From positions 4,836,001 to 4,900,000 of the forward strand of contig NZ_CP020809.1 in the NCBI RefSeq assembly GCF_002157835.1: a stretch of 64,000 bases of DNA, in the 5' to 3' direction. The notes under the pieces were generated by a model. The model ran no database searches. It was not told where the DNA came from and saw only the letters and a list, made by a program, of their open reading frames with translations. How positions within the stretch are numbered: the stretch's first letter is position 1; each line of letters starts with the position of its first letter. Source of the stretch: Mycobacterium dioxanotrophicus (GTDB lineage Bacteria; Actinomycetota; Actinomycetes; Mycobacteriales; Mycobacteriaceae). Shown in pieces: positions 40,490-48,832 of this stretch. A program made the position numbers and the translations under genes.

Positions 40490-41731
40490 ATGAAAATCCT
40501 GATGGTGTCGTGGGAATACCCGCCAGTGGTCGTCGGCGGTCTGGGCAGGCATGTGCATCACCTGGCCACCGCTCTCGTCGCCGCAAGCCATGAGGTCGTC
40601 GTCCTGAGCCGGCGACCGTCGGACACCGACCCGAGCACGCATCCGTCGACCGACGAGGTCAGCGAGGGTGTCCGCGTCGTCGCCGCCGCCCAGGACCCGC
40701 ACGAGTTCGACTTCGGCACCGACATGATGGCCTGGACGCTGGCGATGGGCCACGCCATGGTGCGCGCAGGCCTACGGATCAAGGACGACGCGGGTGAGCT
40801 GTGGCAGCCGGATCTGGTGCACGCCCACGACTGGCTGGTCGCCCATCCGTCCATCGCGCTGGCCGAATACTTTGATGTGCCACTGGTTTCCACCATCCAC
40901 GCCACCGAGGCCGGCAGGCATTCCGGCTGGGTGTCGGGCCGGATCAGCCGCCAGGTGCACGCTGTGGAGTCGTGGCTGGTGCGCGAATCCGATTCGCTCA
41001 TCACGTGTTCGGCGTCGATGAGCGACGAGATCACCGAACTGTTCGGGCCCGGGCTGGCCGAGACCCGGGTGATCCGCAACGGCATCGACGCCGCACTGTG
41101 GCCGTTCGCGCGGCGTCGGCCCCGGCAAGGCCCGGCCCAATTGCTCTACGTGGGTCGGCTGGAGTACGAGAAGGGCGTGCACGACGCGATCGCCGCGCTG
41201 CCCCGGATCCGGCGGGCACATCCTGGTACCACTCTGACCATCGCCGGGGACGGCACCCAGCAGGACTGGCTCGTCGAAGAGGCCCGAAAGCACAAGGTGC
41301 TCAAGGCCACCCGATTCGTCGGCCGACTGGGCCACGACGAGCTCGTGGCCGCACTGCACACCGCCGATGCCGCCGTGCTGCCCAGCCACTACGAACCGTT
41401 CGGCATCGTGGCGCTGGAGGCCGCGGCCACCGGCACCCCGCTGGTCACCTCCAACGTCGGCGGCCTCGGCGAAGCCGTGATCAACGGGCAGACCGGGATG
41501 TCGTTCGTGCCGCGGGACGTGGCCGGGCTGGCCGCCGCCGTCCGTGCCGTGCTCGACGATCCCGACGCTGCGCAGGTCCGGGCCATCGCTGCGCGCGACC
41601 GGCTGACCTCCGATTTCGACTGGCACACCGTGGCCGCCGAGACCGCCCAGGTGTACCTGGCGGCCAAACGCGGTGTCCGCGAACCACATCCGCGCCGCCC
41701 CATCGTCGAGCACGCACTGCCCGACCGCTGA
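40490..41731 (+). CDS. GT4 glycosyltransferase, alpha-1,4-glucan synthesis (Rv3032-like)
   Basis: About 413 residues. It begins MKILMVSWEYPPVVVGGLGRHVHHLATALVAASHEVVVLSRRPS, the glycogen-synthase-like GT4 N terminus with the GGLGRHV donor loop. Other motifs are VHAHDWLVAHPSIAL, LLYVGRLEYEKGVHDAIAAL, and the E-x7-E motif EPFGIVALEAAATGTPLVTSNVGGLGEAV. Rv3032 is the reported alpha-1,4-glucosyltransferase for MGLP and contributes to glycogen. The start could be the ATG at 40460 (four-base overlap with the GH57 stop); 40490 matches homologues and follows GGAGAAAG. Confidence 0.92.
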   Translation: MKILMVSWEYPPVVVGGLGRHVHHLATALVAASHEVVVLSRRPSDTDPSTHPSTDEVSEGVRVVAAAQDPHEFDFGTDMMAWTLAMGHAMVRAGLRIKDDAGELWQPDLVHAHDWLVAHPSIALAEYFDVPLVSTIHATEAGRHSGWVSGRISRQVHAVESWLVRESDSLITCSASMSDEITELFGPGLAETRVIRNGIDAALWPFARRRPRQGPAQLLYVGRLEYEKGVHDAIAALPRIRRAHPGTTLTIAGDGTQQDWLVEEARKHKVLKATRFVGRLGHDELVAALHTADAAVLPSHYEPFGIVALEAAATGTPLVTSNVGGLGEAVINGQTGMSFVPRDVAGLAAAVRAVLDDPDAAQVRAIAARDRLTSDFDWHTVAAETAQVYLAAKRGVREPHPRRPIVEHALPDR

Positions 41732-41736
41732 GGCCG

Positions 41737-41766
41737 GAAATGATTCGACGGGCGTCGAATCATTTC
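41737..41766. promoter_or_regulatory. Perfect 30-base palindrome upstream of the MFS operon
   Basis: GAAATGATTCGACG and its exact complement flank two G bases. It covers the expected -35 region of the MFS promoter (the -10 box TAGCGT starts at 41772). It most likely binds the regulator encoded as the second gene; a terminator for the GT4 gene is the alternative, but no T-run follows. Confidence 0.7.
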
Positions 41767-41771
41767 GGCCC

Positions 41772-41777
41772 TAGCGT
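41772..41777 (+). promoter_or_regulatory. -10 box of the MFS operon
   Basis: TAGCGT is six bases before the ATG at 41784, the same leaderless spacing as lppZ and fecB. Confidence 0.5.
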
Positions 41778-41783
41778 GCGGGT

Positions 41784-43160
41784 ATGGCACTCACACGAGC
41801 CGCAGTTCTCACCCTCGTCGCCGCCTATCTGGGCCTGTTCGTCGGGCTCATCGACGCGAACGCCGTCAACCTGGCGTTGCCTGCGATCCGTGACGATCTG
41901 GGCGGCGGCATCGCCGGTGCCCAGTGGACCATCGACGCGTACAACATCACCTTCGCCGCGGCCCTGCTGACCGCAGGTTCGCTCGGCGACCGGTTCGGCC
42001 GGCGCCGGCTGCTGCAGATCGGGTTGACGCTGTTCATCGCCGCCTCGGTGGCGTGTGCCCTGGCACCGGCGCTGCCCGCGCTGCTGGCCGCCCGCGCGGT
42101 CCAGGGCCTCGGCGCGGCGATGATGTTGCCGCAGGGCCTGGCCATCACCTCGGCCGCCTTCCCGGACCCCGCGGACCGGGCCCGCTCCACCGCGGCATGG
42201 GCGTTCGCCGCCGCGAGCAGCACCGCAATCGGCCCGCTGCTCGGCGGGGTGCTGGCCGACACGGCGGGCTGGCGGTGGATCTTCTGGGTCAATGCCCCCG
42301 TGGGCGCGCTGGCGCTGATCCTGAGCCTGCGGCATCTGCCCGAATCACGTGACCCGGCCGCCGCCCGGATCGACATACCGGGCCAGTGCCTGGCAGTGCT
42401 CGGTCTGGCCGCGCTGACGCTGGTCCTCGTCGAGGGACACACCTGGCCGTGGCAGCGCATCGTGCCGGTCGCCCTCGTCGCGGCGTGCGCCCTTGCGGCG
42501 TTCGTCGCCGTGCAGCACCGCAGTGTCCGTCCGATGCTGCCGCTTGATCTGTTCGGCAGCCGCCGACTGGTCGGTGCACTGCTCGCGACGTTCACCATGA
42601 CCTTCGGCATCTACGGTCTGCTGCTGGTCAACAGTTTCGCGTTCCAGCAGCAACGCGGTCTGAGCGCGCTGGCGACCGCGGTGTGGTTCCTGCCGTTGCC
42701 GATCACGTACCTGGCGTTGATCCCCGCGGCCAACGGGCTGGCCCGGCGGACCAGCGCGCGCACCGCGATGACCGCAGGCCTGGGCCTGATGGCGGCGGGG
42801 CTGCTGTTGTACGCCGCGGTCGGCCCGACCGCGTCAGTGTGGCTGCTGGAACTGTCGCTCGTGCTGGCAGGCGCCGGCCTGGCGCTGAACACCGGGCCGG
42901 CCGTGTCGTTGGCGATGTCGGCGATCCCGGTACAGCGCTCGGGGCTGGGCGCCGGAGTGGTGAATCTGTCCCGATTGCTGGGTATCACTGTCGGTGTCGC
43001 GGTGTTGGGTAGTGCCATGGCGGCCATCGGTGGCGATCTCGGGGTCCGTGTCGCGTTGGTGGTCGGCGGGCTGTGTCAGCTGGCCGGGGCGGCAGCCGCG
43101 CTCGGGTTGGCGCGGGACTCCACCGTCCCGGCGCTGGAAAAGGAGACGACCCATGCATGA
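41784..43160 (+). CDS. MFS drug/solute exporter, DHA2 (14-helix) type
   Basis: 458 residues with about 14 hydrophobic segments. Major-facilitator motifs are AGSLGDRFGRRRLLQIGLTLFIAAS (motif A, between helices 2 and 3), LPALLAARAVQGLGAAMMLPQGLAI, and motif C-like AIGPLLGGVLADTAGWRWIFWVNAPVG, which marks proton-antiport exporters. Helix 1 contains GLIDANAVNLALPAIRDDL, the D1-type motif of the DHA2 group. Substrate unknown. It overlaps the regulator gene by eight bases and shares its promoter, so export is probably induced by the regulator's ligand. Confidence 0.9.
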   Translation: MALTRAAVLTLVAAYLGLFVGLIDANAVNLALPAIRDDLGGGIAGAQWTIDAYNITFAAALLTAGSLGDRFGRRRLLQIGLTLFIAASVACALAPALPALLAARAVQGLGAAMMLPQGLAITSAAFPDPADRARSTAAWAFAAASSTAIGPLLGGVLADTAGWRWIFWVNAPVGALALILSLRHLPESRDPAAARIDIPGQCLAVLGLAALTLVLVEGHTWPWQRIVPVALVAACALAAFVAVQHRSVRPMLPLDLFGSRRLVGALLATFTMTFGIYGLLLVNSFAFQQQRGLSALATAVWFLPLPITYLALIPAANGLARRTSARTAMTAGLGLMAAGLLLYAAVGPTASVWLLELSLVLAGAGLALNTGPAVSLAMSAIPVQRSGLGAGVVNLSRLLGITVGVAVLGSAMAAIGGDLGVRVALVVGGLCQLAGAAAALGLARDSTVPALEKETTHA

Positions 43161-43911
43161 TCTCACCGATCTGCCGTCGACCGCGGACGTGGACATCGCC
43201 GCACTGGCCGCGCTGCTCGCCGATCCGGCCCGGTGCCGGGTGCTGCTGGCCCTCGACGACGGCCGCGCCCTGCCGGCCAGCGTGCTGGCCGACGAGGCCG
43301 GCATCAGCCGCTCGACCGCCAGCAGCCACCTCAACAAGCTGACCGAAGCCGGCCTGCTGACCGTGCAGACCCACGGCAGGCACCGCTACTACCGGCTGGC
43401 CGGGCCCGAAATCGGGGAACTGATCGAGCAACTGGGCCGGCTGGCGCCTGCCCGCCCGGTGACCTCATTGCGCGAAGGCACTCGGGCGGCGCGTCTGCGC
43501 AGCGCCCGCACCTGTTATGACCACATCGCCGGGCGGCTCGGTGTGCAGATCATGACCAGCTTCATCGAGCACGACGTGCTGACCGGCGGCGACGGCGAGT
43601 TCCACGACGGCGACTCCGACCGGCTGAGCAGTCCCGGACGCGATGTGCACTACGAGCTCACCGCGGCCGGCGCCGACCGGCTGCGCCGCATCGGGGTTGA
43701 ATTACCCACCGGCTCAAGGCCACTCGTGCGGTACTGCATCGACTGGACCGAGCAGCGCCACCATCTGGCCGGCGGCCTGGGCCGAGCGGTGCTCGACCGC
43801 TTCCTGACCGCGGGCTGGCTGCGCCGCGCGCCGCAGCACCGCGCACTGAAGGTGACCGACACGGGTCGCGCCGCGCTGGCGAGCGAGTTCGGCATCGACT
43901 GGCCCGCCTGA
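43153..43911 (+). CDS. ArsR-type winged-helix regulator with long C-terminal domain
   Basis: 252 residues. The N-terminal winged helix (about 10-85) reads ALAALLADPARCRVLLALDDGRALPASVLADEAGISRSTASSHLNKLTEAGLLTVQTHGRHRYYRLAG. It is followed by a C-terminal region with a single RTCYDHIAGRLGVQIM motif and a second helical block (LVRYCIDWTEQRHHLAGGLGRAVLDRFLTAGWLRR) found in ArsR-like regulators of about 230-250 residues. The ATG at 43153 has AGGAG 8 bases before it and overlaps the MFS stop. The palindrome upstream of the MFS gene is the expected binding site. Confidence 0.88.
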   Translation: MHDLTDLPSTADVDIAALAALLADPARCRVLLALDDGRALPASVLADEAGISRSTASSHLNKLTEAGLLTVQTHGRHRYYRLAGPEIGELIEQLGRLAPARPVTSLREGTRAARLRSARTCYDHIAGRLGVQIMTSFIEHDVLTGGDGEFHDGDSDRLSSPGRDVHYELTAAGADRLRRIGVELPTGSRPLVRYCIDWTEQRHHLAGGLGRAVLDRFLTAGWLRRAPQHRALKVTDTGRAALASEFGIDWPA

Positions 43912-43916
43912 CGCTT

Positions 43917-43959
43917 GGTCTAGAGCGGCAGCGAAAGTGGTCTAGAGCGGCAGCGAAAG
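43917..43959. repeat. 22-base tandem duplication at the DUF202 3' end
   Basis: A 21-base unit starting GGTCTAGAGCGGCAGCG occurs at 43917-43937 and again at 43939-43959 with a one-base spacer. The second copy contains the DUF202 stop codon and last codons (minus strand LSLPL-stop); the first copy is an extra piece of the same gene end. Confidence 0.9.
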
Positions 43960-44256
43960 CACCGACACCACAATGAGAATGAGCACGCCCACCGTTACCA
44001 CATACACGTCAGGCGACGGGGTGATCCGGCCCGGCAGCGGGTCGCGCGCCAGAACGCGTTGTCTGCGCAGGCCCACCAGGTAGACCAGGAGCGCCACCGC
44101 GACCGCGACACACGCGGCCAGCAAGCCGAATCCGGCCTTGTGATCCTGAATGTCGTGCAGCATGAGCAGTGCCCCGTTGCCCAATACGGCGAACGCCGTG
44201 CGGGTCCACGACAGTGAGGTCCGCTCGGCCTGCAGGCCTCGTTCGAAAACCCTCAA
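43942..44256 (-). CDS. DUF202 small membrane protein, second of pair
   Basis: 104 residues. The DUF202 signature is at the start ([29 protein letters not shown]). Three membrane helices follow (about 22-38, 44-66, 80-102: [41 protein letters not shown]). Function unknown in the family. The TTG at 44256 overlaps the preceding DUF202 stop (TTGA). A long in-frame ORF extends further but passes through the neighbouring genes and was rejected. The 3' end has been tandemly duplicated. Confidence 0.72.
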   Translation of the reverse strand: MRVFERGLQAERTSLSWTRTAFAVLGNGALLMLHDIQDHKAGFGLLAACVAVAVALLVYLVGLRRQRVLARDPLPGRITPSPDVYVVTVGVLILIVVSVLSLPL

Positions 44257-44636
44257 CCGGAGGCCATCCGGACGACGGCGACAATCAGGACCAGCACGCC
44301 GATCAAGCACAGGCCGACCGCAAGGTAGGCGGGCGTGGGATGGCGGGGCAACGACGTCCCCGTCCGCATCGCCCGCTCGACCTGCCGCCAGCGCCACAGG
44401 CCGACCCCGGAGGTCAGCGTCGCGAGCACCGTGAGCGCCAGGCCGAGGACGTGACGGGCCTCGGGAACGCCCAGCTCGGGCACGAACTGGATGACAGCGA
44501 CCGCGGCGGCCAGCAGGCCGAGCGCCGTGCGCTGCCACGCCAGGAACGTCCGCTCGTTGGCGAGTGTGAAGCGGTAATCGACAAGCTCCTGTTCCTCGCC
44601 CGAACAGGGGCCTGCGCCCTCCGCCGGCTCGTTCAG
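44253..44636 (-). CDS. DUF202 small membrane protein, first of pair
   Basis: About 127 residues. DUF202 signature: [36 protein letters not shown], then two more helices ([20 protein letters not shown] and [21 protein letters not shown]). No ATG, GTG or TTG occurs in frame between the acyltransferase stop and the conserved region. The only candidate near the right place is CTG at 44636, overlapping the acyltransferase stop (CTGA). The start is therefore uncertain, and coupled translation from the upstream gene is likely. Neighbouring DUF202 copies are a common arrangement (YidH-like pairs). Confidence 0.65.
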   Translation of the reverse strand: MNEPAEGAGPCSGEEQELVDYRFTLANERTFLAWQRTALGLLAAAVAVIQFVPELGVPEARHVLGLALTVLATLTSGVGLWRWRQVERAMRTGTSLPRHPTPAYLAVGLCLIGVLVLIVAVVRMASG

Positions 44637-45373
44637 TTGCTCGCGGCCTTCTTGCGCTCGATATCGGCCAGCGCAGCTGCCAGTTCGGCCCGCTGCGCCG
44701 CCGAGGTATCCCAGGCCAGCTTGCGGTTCTTGACCACCTTGGCCGGCGACCCGACGGCGATCGAATAGTCCGGGATGTCGCCCTTGACCACGGCATGCGC
44801 ACCCAGCACGCAACCGCGGCCGATCGTGGTGCCACGCAGGACCGTGACCTTGGCGGCGATCCAGGTGTCGGGGCCGATGCGCACCGGGCTCTTGACGATG
44901 CCCTGGTCCTTGATCGGCAGCTCGATGCTGTCCATCTTGTGGTCGAAGTCGCAGACGTAGCACCAGTCGGCCATCAGCGCGGACTCGCCGAGCTCGATGT
45001 CGAGGTAGGTGTTGATGACGTTGTCGCGTCCCAGCACCACCTTGTCGCCGATCCGCAGCGAGCCCTCGTGGCAGCGGATCGTGTTCTTGTCACCGATGTG
45101 TACCCAGCGGCCGATCTCCATCTGGGCCAACTCCGGGGTGCACTGGATCTCGACGCCCTTGCCGAGAAACACCATGCCGCGGGTGATGATGTGCGGATTG
45201 GCCAGCTTGAACTTGAGCAGCCGCCAGTACCGAACCAGGTACCAGGGCGTGTAGGCGCGGTTGGCGATGACCCATCTGAGCGAGTCCAAGGTGAGGAAGT
45301 TGGCCTGCCGAGGATCGCGCAGGCGGGAGCCCCGCCAGCGCTTGTGAATCGGGGCGCCCCACATCGTCGTCAT
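44633..45373 (-). CDS. Left-handed beta-helix acyltransferase (Rv3034c-like, MGLP cluster)
   Basis: 246 residues. A hexapeptide-repeat (LbH) domain covers about residues 65-220: [50 protein letters not shown]...[51 protein letters not shown]. That is a typical CoA-dependent O-acetyltransferase of the DapH/maltose-acetyltransferase kind. The Rv3034c equivalent was proposed to acylate MGLP or related polysaccharides. It is divergent from the PQQ-like lipoprotein gene and followed by the DUF202 pair. Confidence 0.88.
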   Translation of the reverse strand: MTTMWGAPIHKRWRGSRLRDPRQANFLTLDSLRWVIANRAYTPWYLVRYWRLLKFKLANPHIITRGMVFLGKGVEIQCTPELAQMEIGRWVHIGDKNTIRCHEGSLRIGDKVVLGRDNVINTYLDIELGESALMADWCYVCDFDHKMDSIELPIKDQGIVKSPVRIGPDTWIAAKVTVLRGTTIGRGCVLGAHAVVKGDIPDYSIAVGSPAKVVKNRKLAWDTSAAQRAELAAALADIERKKAASN

Positions 45374-45544
45374 GGCCCGAAAGCCTACGCGAGCGGCCTC
45401 GACCCAATTCGGGGTCGCTCCGCTCCTGCCCCCTCACATTCGTAACGGTTACCCTCAGCTTGACCACATGCGCGAACCACATGTGCCGACCGGGTGCAGC
45501 CAACCATCCGTGCCGACCCGTCCGGGCTCCGACGAAAGGACACC

Positions 45545-46828
45545 GTGATCCGCCGATACCTTGCGCTGGCGGTAGCGGCGCTGCTCACCGGCGTGCTCAC
45601 CGGGTGTGAGAACACCGACTCATGGGTCGACGCGCACCCCGCGGCGGGCTGGTCCGCCCAGTACGGCGACGCCGCCAACAGCAGCTACAGCGCCGTCCAC
45701 GGGGCCGACACGTTGAAGCCGGCCTGGAGCCGCTCGGTCAAGGGTTCCCTGGGTGCTCAGGTGGCACTGGGTGCGACCGGCTACCTCGCCGCCAACGCCC
45801 AGACCGCAGGCGGTTGCTCGTTGATGGTCTGGGAGTCCGACAACAACGCACGCCAGCGCTGGTGCACCCGGCTGGTGCTCGGTGGCGGCTGGTCCAGCGC
45901 GCTCTTCGACGGCTTCGACAACCTCTACGTCGGCCAACCCGGCACCATGCTGTCGTACCCGCCGACCCAGTGGATCCGGTGGCGCCAACCCGTGATCGGT
46001 ATGCCCACCACTCCGCGCCTCCTCGATGACGGCCAACTGCTCGTGGTGACCCACCTCGGGCAGGTCCTGGTGTTCGACGCACATCGCGGCACCGTGGTCG
46101 GTACGCCGCTCGACCTGGTCACCGGTGTCGATCCGACCGATTCGCAACGCGGGCTGGGTGACTGCCCGCAGGGCCGGCGCGGTTGCCCGGTGGCGGCCGC
46201 GCCCGCGTTCTCCAAAGCCACCAACATCGTGGCGCTCAACCTGTGGGAGCCGGGCGCCGAAAGCCCTGTTCTGGTCGGTCTGCGGTACCGCCCCAATCAG
46301 ACTCCGATGCTCAACCGCGAGTGGACCAGCACCGCGGTGGGCCAGGGCCCGCTGGCCAGCCCGGTGCTGTCCGCGGATGGCGCGACGGCCTACGTCAACG
46401 GCCGCGATCAACGCCTCTGGGCGATCAACACCGCCGACGGCAAGGCCAAATGGTCGGTACCGCTGAACTTTCTGGCCCAGACACCTCCGTCGGTGTCGCC
46501 CAACGGCCTCATCGTGGCCGGCGGCGGACCGGACGCGAAGCTGATGGCCGTGCGCGACAACGGCGACAAGGGCGACGTGGTGTGGACGCGCGATGACGTC
46601 ACACCGCTGACCACCACGAGCCGGGCCGCGGGCCTGGGCTACACCGTGGCACGCGAGGGCGGGCACGGCCAGACCCTGCTGGTGTTCGACACCAGCGACG
46701 GGCACACCCTCAACAGCTATCCGCTGCCGGAAGCCACCGGTTGGCCGGTCGGTGTCTCCATCGGGCACGACCGGCGGGTGGTCGCCGCGACCAGCGACGG
46801 TCAGGTGTACGGCTTCGCCCCGGCGTGA
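45545..46828 (+). CDS. Lipoprotein with PQQ-type beta-propeller (Rv3035-like)
   Basis: 427 residues from the GTG at 45545 (AAAGGA upstream). Signal peptide VIRRYLALAVAALLTGVLTGC with lipobox LTGC. The mature part is an eight-bladed propeller of PQQ-like repeats (WSAQYGDAANSSYSAVHG, LWAINTADGKAKWSVPL, DKGDVVWTRDDV, VYGFAP). It faces the outside of the plasma membrane. There is no evidence of PQQ binding; such propellers often act as scaffolds (BamB-like). It is divergent from the acyltransferase gene, convergent with the TB22.2-like gene. Confidence 0.87.
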   Translation: MIRRYLALAVAALLTGVLTGCENTDSWVDAHPAAGWSAQYGDAANSSYSAVHGADTLKPAWSRSVKGSLGAQVALGATGYLAANAQTAGGCSLMVWESDNNARQRWCTRLVLGGGWSSALFDGFDNLYVGQPGTMLSYPPTQWIRWRQPVIGMPTTPRLLDDGQLLVVTHLGQVLVFDAHRGTVVGTPLDLVTGVDPTDSQRGLGDCPQGRRGCPVAAAPAFSKATNIVALNLWEPGAESPVLVGLRYRPNQTPMLNREWTSTAVGQGPLASPVLSADGATAYVNGRDQRLWAINTADGKAKWSVPLNFLAQTPPSVSPNGLIVAGGGPDAKLMAVRDNGDKGDVVWTRDDVTPLTTTSRAAGLGYTVAREGGHGQTLLVFDTSDGHTLNSYPLPEATGWPVGVSIGHDRRVVAATSDGQVYGFAPA

Positions 46829-46840
46829 CCGGGCCTGCGG

Positions 46841-47530
46841 TCATGCCAGCAAGGCCGCCAACGCATCTCGCGGCACCGACGCCTGGGTGGCACCGGCCGT
46901 CTCGGCGAACAGTTCACCCTGACCGAAGAAGAAGATCACCGCGTCGTCGGTGATCGCGAAGTTCTGGTAGTGCGTCGGGTCGAGCCCGGCGCTGGACGGT
47001 ACCGCCTGCTCGACGCCGGACTGCTTCTGCAGTTGGCGTTGCACGATCGGGAAGATCACGTCCAGCGGCTTGCTGCCGGGCTTGAACAGCGTGTCGAACG
47101 TGATGGGCGCGCGGGTCACGAGGTTGTAGTTGAACGCCTTGTACCAGGTCTGCGGATGCGCTCCACCGACATTCTGATACACCTCGAACACCAGGCTCTG
47201 GGTGCGTGGCGGCAGCCCCGAGGTGTACCGGGTTCCCCTGGCGTCCAGCACATACGGCTGATCGCGTGACCCGGGCATCTGCGAGACGTTGACGAATCCG
47301 TCGCGGGTCTGCGTCAGGTAGTCCGTGAGCGGCTGTTGGTCGGGATAGTCGACGGGAAACGTGTAATCGAGCGTGTACGACGCATTGGCGGTGTGCACGG
47401 TGCAGTTCAGGTCCAGACCGATGGTGCCGCCCAGATCGGCGCACGCGTTCTGGGCCGACGCCACCGGCGTGGAGAGCCAGCCGACCAGCACACCGGCCGT
47501 CAAAGCGGCCACTACAGGGGGAAATCGCAT
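46841..47530 (-). CDS. Secreted DUF3298-type protein (TB22.2/Rv3036c-like)
   Basis: 229 residues. N-terminal signal peptide MRFPPVVAALTAGVLVGWLSTPVASAQ with a probable cleavage site after ASA. The mature domain has the RsiV/Esterase-like DUF3298 pattern: ASYTLDYTFPVDYPDQQPLTDYLTQTRDGFVNVSQMPG, GGAHPQTWYKAFNYNLVTRAPITFDTLFKPGSKPLDVIFPIVQRQL, NFAITDDAVIFFFGQGELF. It is a secreted antigen in M. tuberculosis; the enzymatic role is unproven. The start at 47530 gives a clean signal peptide; the ORF upstream to 47587 is Arg-rich and unlikely. Confidence 0.87.
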   Translation of the reverse strand: MRFPPVVAALTAGVLVGWLSTPVASAQNACADLGGTIGLDLNCTVHTANASYTLDYTFPVDYPDQQPLTDYLTQTRDGFVNVSQMPGSRDQPYVLDARGTRYTSGLPPRTQSLVFEVYQNVGGAHPQTWYKAFNYNLVTRAPITFDTLFKPGSKPLDVIFPIVQRQLQKQSGVEQAVPSSAGLDPTHYQNFAITDDAVIFFFGQGELFAETAGATQASVPRDALAALLA

Positions 47531-47605
47531 TGTCAGTCGTCCTCGCAGGCGATCAACTAGAGGCCGGCTCCGACTCCGGCGCGTCAACCACAGGGTACGT
47601 GGCGG

Positions 47606-48832
47606 TCACCGCGACGGCCGACAAACGAACGCCGTCGCGGTGCTCGCGGCACCCGATCCCAGTCGGGTGATGACCACGGAGAGTTGCTCCGAGCCGCGCA
47701 GACGCAGCCGTCGCCGCAACGCATCTGGGTCCACGTTCACGCCGCGCACCAGGATTTCGACCGCACCGACCGACCGGGCCGCCAGTACCTCGCGCAGTCG
47801 ACGCTCGTGATAGCCGAGCTGTTCGAGCACCTCGAACCCGCGCAGCCCGGCGGGCAATTCGTCACCCGAGAGGTAGGCGATGTCCGGGTCGAGCTGCCAC
47901 AGGCCGTGCCGAGCCGCATAGTGCCGGACCAGTCCGGCCCGCACCACAGCACCGTCGGGGTCGATGATCCACCGCCCCGCGGCCGCGACCGGGCAGTCAT
48001 CGGGCTCGGCGTCGGTGATCTGTTCGTCACGATCGAGCAGGGTGGCTCGCCGCCGTACGCCGGGTTCGGCCAGCCCTGATGACCACAGGCATGCTTCGCG
48101 CACTCCCCCGGCCAGCGAGGTGACCTCGATCTCGCCCTCGAATCCCATCTTGACGAGTTCGTCGAAATCGATTCCGGGAGCGCACTTTACGACCGTGTCG
48201 CGATCGCGGTAGACGTCCAGCACAGCGTCCAGCGCGGGTGTGTAGGCGCGTGGGTCGAACCGTCGCCGACCACCCTGGCGCCGGGCCGGGTCGAGGATCA
48301 CCACGGCGTCGCGCGTGATCGGCCGCAGCGCGTCAGCACGGCACAGTGCCACACCGGGCACGTTGTTGGCGGCCATCGCCAGCCGCACCGGGTCGAGATC
48401 GCTGCCCACCAGTTCGGCTGCCGAATGTTGCAGCGCCACAAGCTCACTGCCGATCGAGCAGGTCGCGTCGTGCACCCTGGATCCGGCCAGCCTGCGGGCG
48501 CGGTGCGCGGCCACCGGTGCCGCGGTGGCCTGCTGCAGCGCCTCGTCGGTGAACAGCCAGTGCGCCGGATCGTCGAATTTGGCCGCGGCCCGGCGGCGCA
48601 ACTGCACGGTCTCCACCAGGACCGCCGCCCGCTCACCGAATCGTGTGCGCAGAGAGGCGATGTCACCGACCAGGGCGGCGCCCGCCAAAGTCAGCTCTGC
48701 GGTCGCGGCGAGAGCCAGACGACCCTCGGGCGACCGCAGATAGCCGACATCGGCGACCGTGAAAGCTACGACGGCTTGACCCCGGTGACCATGACGTTGT
48801 AGAACCAGCCCTTGGGCACCACGCGGCGCCAC
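47606..48832 (-). CDS. Class I methyltransferase with THUMP-like C-terminal domain (Rv3037c-like)
   Basis: Up to 408 residues; the conserved part starts FTVADVGYLRSPEGRLAL. Methyltransferase features: RLAGSRVHDATCSIGSELVALQHSAAELVGSDLDPVRLAMAANNVPGVALCRADALRP (motif I region), VILDPARRQGGRRRFDP, and a C-terminal THUMP-like region (VEILVRGVNVDPDALRRRLRLRGSEQLSVVITRL). Rv3037c was proposed as a second MGLP methyltransferase, though the fold also suits tRNA or rRNA methylation. No normal start codon is near the conserved N terminus. The GTG at 48832 overlaps the neighbouring gene by 67 bases, so the start is uncertain. Confidence 0.75.
   Translation of the reverse strand: MAPRGAQGLVLQRHGHRGQAVVAFTVADVGYLRSPEGRLALAATAELTLAGAALVGDIASLRTRFGERAAVLVETVQLRRRAAAKFDDPAHWLFTDEALQQATAAPVAAHRARRLAGSRVHDATCSIGSELVALQHSAAELVGSDLDPVRLAMAANNVPGVALCRADALRPITRDAVVILDPARRQGGRRRFDPRAYTPALDAVLDVYRDRDTVVKCAPGIDFDELVKMGFEGEIEVTSLAGGVREACLWSSGLAEPGVRRRATLLDRDEQITDAEPDDCPVAAAGRWIIDPDGAVVRAGLVRHYAARHGLWQLDPDIAYLSGDELPAGLRGFEVLEQLGYHERRLREVLAARSVGAVEILVRGVNVDPDALRRRLRLRGSEQLSVVITRLGSGAASTATAFVCRPSR

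Noticed and set aside
44257..44835. Long N-terminal extension of the second DUF202 gene
   Set aside because: It overlaps the first DUF202 gene and the acyltransferase in another frame and is Arg-rich.
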